Positions 49,434 through 53,014 of a stretch of DNA of 53,014 nucleotides are shown piece after piece (position 1 is the stretch's first letter; every line of letters starts with the position of its first letter). A model generated the notes under the pieces. The model did no database searches and was not told the DNA's origin. It saw only the letters and a program-made list of their open reading frames with translations. A program made the position numbers and the translations under genes. The stretch is taken from the NCBI GenBank assembly GCA_016928975.1, contig JAFGJR010000250.1, forward strand, positions 1 to 53,014, read 5' to 3'. This DNA comes from Sedimentisphaerales bacterium. Lineage in GTDB: Bacteria; Planctomycetota; Phycisphaerae; Sedimentisphaerales; SG8-4.

Positions 49434-50969
49434 TCACATCGGTTGCTTTGGGGTGTCAGGAATTCGGGTTCGTATCTCCACCTCCGGATACCGGGAGCAG
49501 GGGCCATCCAGCAGGTCCACGTCGCGTCCTCGGAGGTGCCTGTCGAGAAACGCGCGCACATAGTCGCACACGATTCTGTGGCAGCGCCGGCCGTCGATCT
49601 GGCCAACGGGTGACATCCATCGGAACAGGCTGGTCCTGCCGTAGAACGAGACATCGGTGAAACTCAGGTGCCCGGAGCCTTCGATGGTCAGGAGATACGC
49701 CGGAGCTCTCGCCCTCTCGAAGAAGGGCCGATTGGGCGTCTTGTTGGATGCTCCAACATTGTCATGGTGTATGAACAGGAATGGTTGCGACAGGTCCTTG
49801 TCCAGCATATCTCCCAGTTGAAGGCCGTCGAGGTTGATGCCTGCCTTGCACCGGGCATCGTCGAGGCATGCCTGGCCCGCCGCGGCGCCACCGAAAGAAT
49901 GGCCCATTACCGCGATCCGCTCCAGGTCGAGCCGTCCCGCCAATGGTCCGTTGCCGAGGTCGATCCTTTCGAGCTCATCGATTGTGGAGCTGATGTCCCG
50001 GGCCCAGATGTGGACGCTCTCTACGGTCTTGGGGCGCAGCCGGGCAATCTCGCGTATCAGGGCTTCCAGCTCGGCCGGGTCCCGCGTTCGATTGAGTTGT
50101 TGTTGGGCGGCGAGGGCGGCTGTGCGTTCGACGCCCCGGAGGCGAAATTCCTCATTCCGAGGATCGAAGGCCCGGATGTGGCCGTCGGGCTGGATCAGGT
50201 ATGGTGTCTCGTATGAATGCCCGACGCTGACGGCTACGTACCCATGGCTGGCGAGCTCTTCCATGAGAGCGGTGCACTGTGAGACGGTGCCCCAGTAGGC
50301 GTGCGAGAAGAGGACGATGGGAAATCGCTCGTTGTCCCCCGCGACGGCCGCTTCTCGGAACGAGTGGGTTTTCACCAGACCAAGGTGGTCGAACAGAAAC
50401 GAGGGCATGGCGGTGGGACCAGTCAGCGCTCGGCTTATCTCGCGTGCGTTCTCGCAGTAGCTGATGGGCCTCTGGCCGGCCGGGCGCTCCGCGGGGTACC
50501 ACACGCGTGCGAAAAGCTCGCGGCGGTCCTGCGGAGCGCGGGTGAACGTCTCCGAACGTTCCTCATCAGCGAAGTACAGGTTCGTCGTCCCGATGGCGTA
50601 CGGCCCTGACGGTTCCGGCAATCGCAGGTGAGGAAATAGGAGCGTGAGTGCTGCCCCCAGCGTGATGGCAGACAGGCTGAGAATCGCCCCAAGCCGCCAC
50701 GGCCATCGTCTTTGCTGCCGGCCGGAGGGAGTCTGATCCGCACGCACGAGTCTCAGATTCGATGCCGTCACGAGCACCAGGATGACCGTGACGCAATACA
50801 CCGGCGCCATTTGCCAACGATAGCCTTCGAGCCACCAGTGCACTGCGAGCAGCACCATCGCGAAGGACGGGAGGAGATGTACCCACCGGCATCTGCGCGC
50901 CGGCGAAACGAAGAGAGAGACAGCCGCAAGCGTCGCCAGGATGGTAACGAGTGTTTCCAAGGGCCTCAT
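49434..50969 (-). CDS. PAF-acetylhydrolase-like alpha/beta hydrolase with membrane N-terminus
   Basis: The 511-residue protein has about four hydrophobic segments in the first 115 residues. A platelet-activating-factor acetylhydrolase-type domain follows: FPIVLFSHAYWGTVSQCTAL, YVAVSVGHSYETPY, the nucleophile elbow AVMGHSFGG (Ser358) and SGHLSFTD with the likely catalytic His. Such esterases cleave short acyl chains from lipids or other esters. The gene overlaps a small membrane protein gene upstream by four bases. It could serve in envelope lipid turnover; substrate unknown. Confidence 0.85.
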   Translation of the reverse strand: MRPLETLVTILATLAAVSLFVSPARRCRWVHLLPSFAMVLLAVHWWLEGYRWQMAPVYCVTVILVLVTASNLRLVRADQTPSGRQQRRWPWRLGAILSLSAITLGAALTLLFPHLRLPEPSGPYAIGTTNLYFADEERSETFTRAPQDRRELFARVWYPAERPAGQRPISYCENAREISRALTGPTAMPSFLFDHLGLVKTHSFREAAVAGDNERFPIVLFSHAYWGTVSQCTALMEELASHGYVAVSVGHSYETPYLIQPDGHIRAFDPRNEEFRLRGVERTAALAAQQQLNRTRDPAELEALIREIARLRPKTVESVHIWARDISSTIDELERIDLGNGPLAGRLDLERIAVMGHSFGGAAAGQACLDDARCKAGINLDGLQLGDMLDKDLSQPFLFIHHDNVGASNKTPNRPFFERARAPAYLLTIEGSGHLSFTDVSFYGRTSLFRWMSPVGQIDGRRCHRIVCDYVRAFLDRHLRGRDVDLLDGPCSRYPEVEIRTRIPDTPKQPM

Positions 50970-51199
50970 GGGCAGCCTCCACGGTTTCCTGTCCGTCGCT
51001 CAGGTCCTCGTCTTGCGAAGATCGCGTACTCGACGAGCAGCGAGAAGAGTGGGAACATCACGCTCAACAGAATCCTGGTGTCCAGACCGATGACACCTGC
51101 GCCGCCGATGGAGTTCAGGGATCGCAGGATCAGAAACAGAATCACTCCGAGGGAAGCACATTGAAGGATGCCGAATATCCAGAAGACTCTTGCGTTCAT
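50966..51199 (-). CDS. Small two-helix membrane protein
   Basis: From MNARVFWIFGILQCASLGVI the protein is 77 residues with two hydrophobic helices and a short basic tail. AGGAG nine bases upstream supports this start; the frame is open further but without coding character. It overlaps the hydrolase gene by four bases (ATGA), so the two are co-translated. No family recognised. It shares a divergent promoter region with ECF module 4. Confidence 0.7.
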   Translation of the reverse strand: MNARVFWIFGILQCASLGVILFLILRSLNSIGGAGVIGLDTRILLSVMFPLFSLLVEYAIFARRGPERRTGNRGGCP

Positions 51200-51355
51200 T
51201 ACGTTGGCTCCTATTCCAGTTTCTGCATGACAGGACAGTTGACCATCTCCAAGACGTCTGTCCCAGCCGGGCGCAACCTTCAGTTCACACATCTCCATCA
51301 TAGTCAGACGCATGTGCACGACGAGTCTTCAAGGATTTTCGCGCTCGAATGCCGG

Positions 51356-51385
51356 TTGCGCTGAACGCAGGCCCGCGTCTATAAT
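51356..51385 (+). promoter_or_regulatory. Promoter of ECF module 4
   Basis: TTGCGC, an 18-base spacer and a consensus TATAAT, 39 bases before the GTG start of the sigma gene. Confidence 0.6.
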
Positions 51386-51424
51386 GGTGATGTTCTGAGG
51401 CACGAGTCGAAATAGGAGCCTGGA

Positions 51425-51970
51425 GTGAGTGATCGGCAAACAGAGCTGCTCGATCTTTTGGAAACATCGGGGGCAAGGCTTCATGCCCTGCTGGCCAGGC
51501 TCACCTTGCGCGAGGATGTAGCCGAGGAGCTCATGCAGGACCTGTTCCTCAAGCTCCATGGCGCCAGGGACCAGGGCGGGATCGAATGCTGGTATGCCTA
51601 TGCCCGTCGCACGGCCATCAACCTGGCCTTCGACTGGCGGCGCCGGCAGGCGACCCGCCGGATGTGCTCGCTCGATGTGGCGTCGGAACGTGCCTCAGAC
51701 AATCCGGCGCCGTTGAGCCGGCTCATCGAGTTCGAGGAGCTCGAACAGGTTCTAAGTGCGATCGATCAGCTCCACGGCGCCTCGCGCGAGGTTCTTGTCA
51801 TGCGGTACATCCAGCAGGATTCCTATGAGGAGATCGCCGAGCAGCTTGGCAAGACGGTGCACCAGGCTCGCGCCTTGTGTTTCAAGGCCATGAGCGCACT
51901 GCGTGACGTGCTCGGATGCGATCATTCCCCGGCCGGCGGAAAGGAGGTTCAGCATGTCGAAGATGAATGA
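51425..51970 (+). CDS. ECF sigma factor, module 4
   Basis: The 181-residue protein starts GTG (VSDRQTELLDLLETSG) after AGGAG. Region 2 is LREDVAEELMQDLFLKLHGA with WYAYARRTAINLAFDWRRRQ. Region 4 is LHGASREVLVMRYIQQDSYE with EIAEQLGKTVHQARALCFKA. The 3' end overlaps the partner gene by 17 bases, and AAGGAGG within the sigma gene serves the partner. The C-terminal extension AGGKEVQHVEDE is a by-product of that overlap. Confidence 0.92.
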   Translation: MSDRQTELLDLLETSGARLHALLARLTLREDVAEELMQDLFLKLHGARDQGGIECWYAYARRTAINLAFDWRRRQATRRMCSLDVASERASDNPAPLSRLIEFEELEQVLSAIDQLHGASREVLVMRYIQQDSYEEIAEQLGKTVHQARALCFKAMSALRDVLGCDHSPAGGKEVQHVEDE

Positions 51971-53014
51971 TGCGGAACTCCACCGTCGACTGGAGCTGCT
52001 CGCCGGCGTGCAGCCGTCGCCCGAGGCCACTCGCCGGGCGGTGGATCGCGTCCGGCAGACCCTTTTGAGTTATCCGAATCTGCCGGCTCGCAAGAGCCTC
52101 TGGAGAATAATCATGGAAAGCAGGTGGAGCAAACTGGCTGCCGTGGCCGCCGTGATTCTGGCGGTGGTCGTTGGTCTCAATCTCACGGGCAGTCGCCACA
52201 TGGGCGGCGTCGCCTGGTCGCAAGTCCTGCAAAACGTCAAACAAGCCCGATCGTGTATTCACCGGGCCTTCTTCACCATCTCGCGGGACAATCAGCCGGA
52301 CGCCACGTATGAGTTCGTCATCTATCGCTCCTCCGACTACGGCATTCGGCGGGACGCCTATCGTGGCGGCAAGCTGGTCACTCAGTTGTATATCCCGCGC
52401 AACGCTGAGAACTGCGTCGAGATCGTGCCCGACGAGAAGAAGTACGTGAAAGTGAAACTCACAGAGGAGCAGCTCGCTGAAATGATCGACGCGAAGCAGT
52501 TGACCGAATTGATTCTGTCCTTGCAGTATGTCGATCTCGAACGCAGGATCATCGAGGGCAAGACATGCGCCGGGATTGAAGTGGATGATCCGAGGTTCGC
52601 CAAGAACCTCTTCGAAGAGGGCAAAGGGCGTCTGTGGATGGACGTTGCGACCGACTGGCCGGTCCTGATGGAGTTCGAGGGCACCTCCGCGGGGGGCGCG
52701 ATTCGCACGCGCATCGTGATCGATCAGTTCCGGTGGGACCCGCCGTTGACGCCGGCCGACTTCGAGCCGAACATCCCGGCGGACTACACGATAATCGCCG
52801 AGGTGGACCTGTCGCCCGGCGAGCAGATGCTCGTCAAGGCGTTTGGCAGCTTCGCCAGAATCACGGGCGGCAAATACCCGAGCAGTCTTGCCGTGATGAC
52901 GGCGATGAGCGAGGCCCAGTCGGTGTTCCTCATTGAACGGCGCAAACAAGGGATCTCCATCGAGCAGCAACCGACGAAGGACGAACTCAGTGATCTGCTC
53001 GCCATCCAGGGTGC
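51954..53014 (+). CDS. Membrane-anchored partner of ECF sigma 4 (partial)
   Basis: The gene runs off the right edge: 353 codons are visible with no stop. It has a cytoplasmic N-terminus (NDAELHRRLELLAGVQPSPE), one membrane helix (about 62-77, LAAVAAVILAVVVGLNL), and an extracytoplasmic domain from VAWSQVLQNVKQARSCIHRA. Later parts are GKTCAGIEVDDPRFAKNLFE and a C-terminal AFGSFARITGGKYPSSLAVM, a motif shared in general form with other planctomycete sigma-partner proteins. AAGGAGG lies six bases upstream of the ATG. No zinc anti-sigma motif is present. It is presumed to control the overlapping sigma factor. Confidence 0.82.
   Translation, partial: MSKMNDAELHRRLELLAGVQPSPEATRRAVDRVRQTLLSYPNLPARKSLWRIIMESRWSKLAAVAAVILAVVVGLNLTGSRHMGGVAWSQVLQNVKQARSCIHRAFFTISRDNQPDATYEFVIYRSSDYGIRRDAYRGGKLVTQLYIPRNAENCVEIVPDEKKYVKVKLTEEQLAEMIDAKQLTELILSLQYVDLERRIIEGKTCAGIEVDDPRFAKNLFEEGKGRLWMDVATDWPVLMEFEGTSAGGAIRTRIVIDQFRWDPPLTPADFEPNIPADYTIIAEVDLSPGEQMLVKAFGSFARITGGKYPSSLAVMTAMSEAQSVFLIERRKQGISIEQQPTKDELSDLLAIQG

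Noticed and set aside
1..53014. CRISPR arrays, rRNA, transposases, integrases and phage structural genes
   Set aside because: None seen on either strand. The only repeats are short degenerate elements without regular spacers.

Overview
The window is about 53 kb of high-GC bacterial chromosome with dense, mostly operonic coding on both strands. No rRNA, CRISPR array, phage or complete insertion sequence was seen; there is one tRNA (Ser, anticodon GGA). The gene set points to a planctomycete, most likely the Phycisphaerae/Sedimentisphaerales side. The reasons are the block purA-uppS-cdsA-phoH-HDIG-ybeY-corC-recO, several small ECF sigma modules with membrane or exported partners (including a DUF6768-type partner), DUF6263-like lipoproteins, and dispersed short degenerate repeats. 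The taxonomic call is inference; no 16S or marker-gene comparison was possible.

Layout. 185-11030 is a mixed, mainly minus-strand region. It holds a HicBA toxin-antitoxin pair too short for routine ORF calling, pgpA, a two-gene ATPase/TOPRIM-like cassette, a dGTPase-like gene, a HIT hydrolase, two tandem lipoproteins, ilvD, an orphan DUF433 gene, an uncharacterised RHRG-motif protein, a small gene with an early stop codon, and a BrnTA pair. 11230-19587 is a plus-strand housekeeping block (adenylosuccinate synthase, isoprenoid and phospholipid synthesis, PhoH, HD hydrolase, YbeY, CorC, RecO). 19623-29188 is a minus-strand recombination block: cysS, ruvC, a second ATPase/DUF4276 cassette preceded by a diverged ruvC 3' fragment, ruvA, an exported protein with two zinc ribbons, ruvB, and a stand-alone ATPase. 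29215-31948 is a small accessory patch with two orphaned MNT nucleotidyltransferases, HEPN leftovers, a YgiT zinc finger and three unknown genes. 32453-37922 is a TetR-controlled tripartite efflux operon (TolC, MacA, MacB ATPase, MacB permease). 37975-40470 carries smpB, DUF1844, trpC, a half-size TauE and tRNA-Ser. 40572-53014 contains four separate ECF sigma factors, each next to a membrane or exported partner, interleaved with a YdjC-type deacetylase, a DUF4185 protein, a phosphodiesterase and a PAF-acetylhydrolase-like enzyme.

Three observations stand out. First, six genes (hicB, brnT, the MNT leader ORF, smpB, ruvB and the small interrupted gene) have a sigma70-like promoter whose -10 hexamer ends exactly 6 nt before the ATG, which predicts leaderless mRNAs; a seventh (the first ATPase) has 7 nt before an in-frame GTG. 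Second, two unrelated ATPase plus TOPRIM-like pairs with overlapping genes, resembling PARIS/OLD-type defence architecture, sit inside housekeeping neighbourhoods. The second pair is joined to a diverged ruvC 3' remnant, which suggests how it entered the ruv cluster. Third, four ECF sigma/partner modules lie within 12.5 kb.
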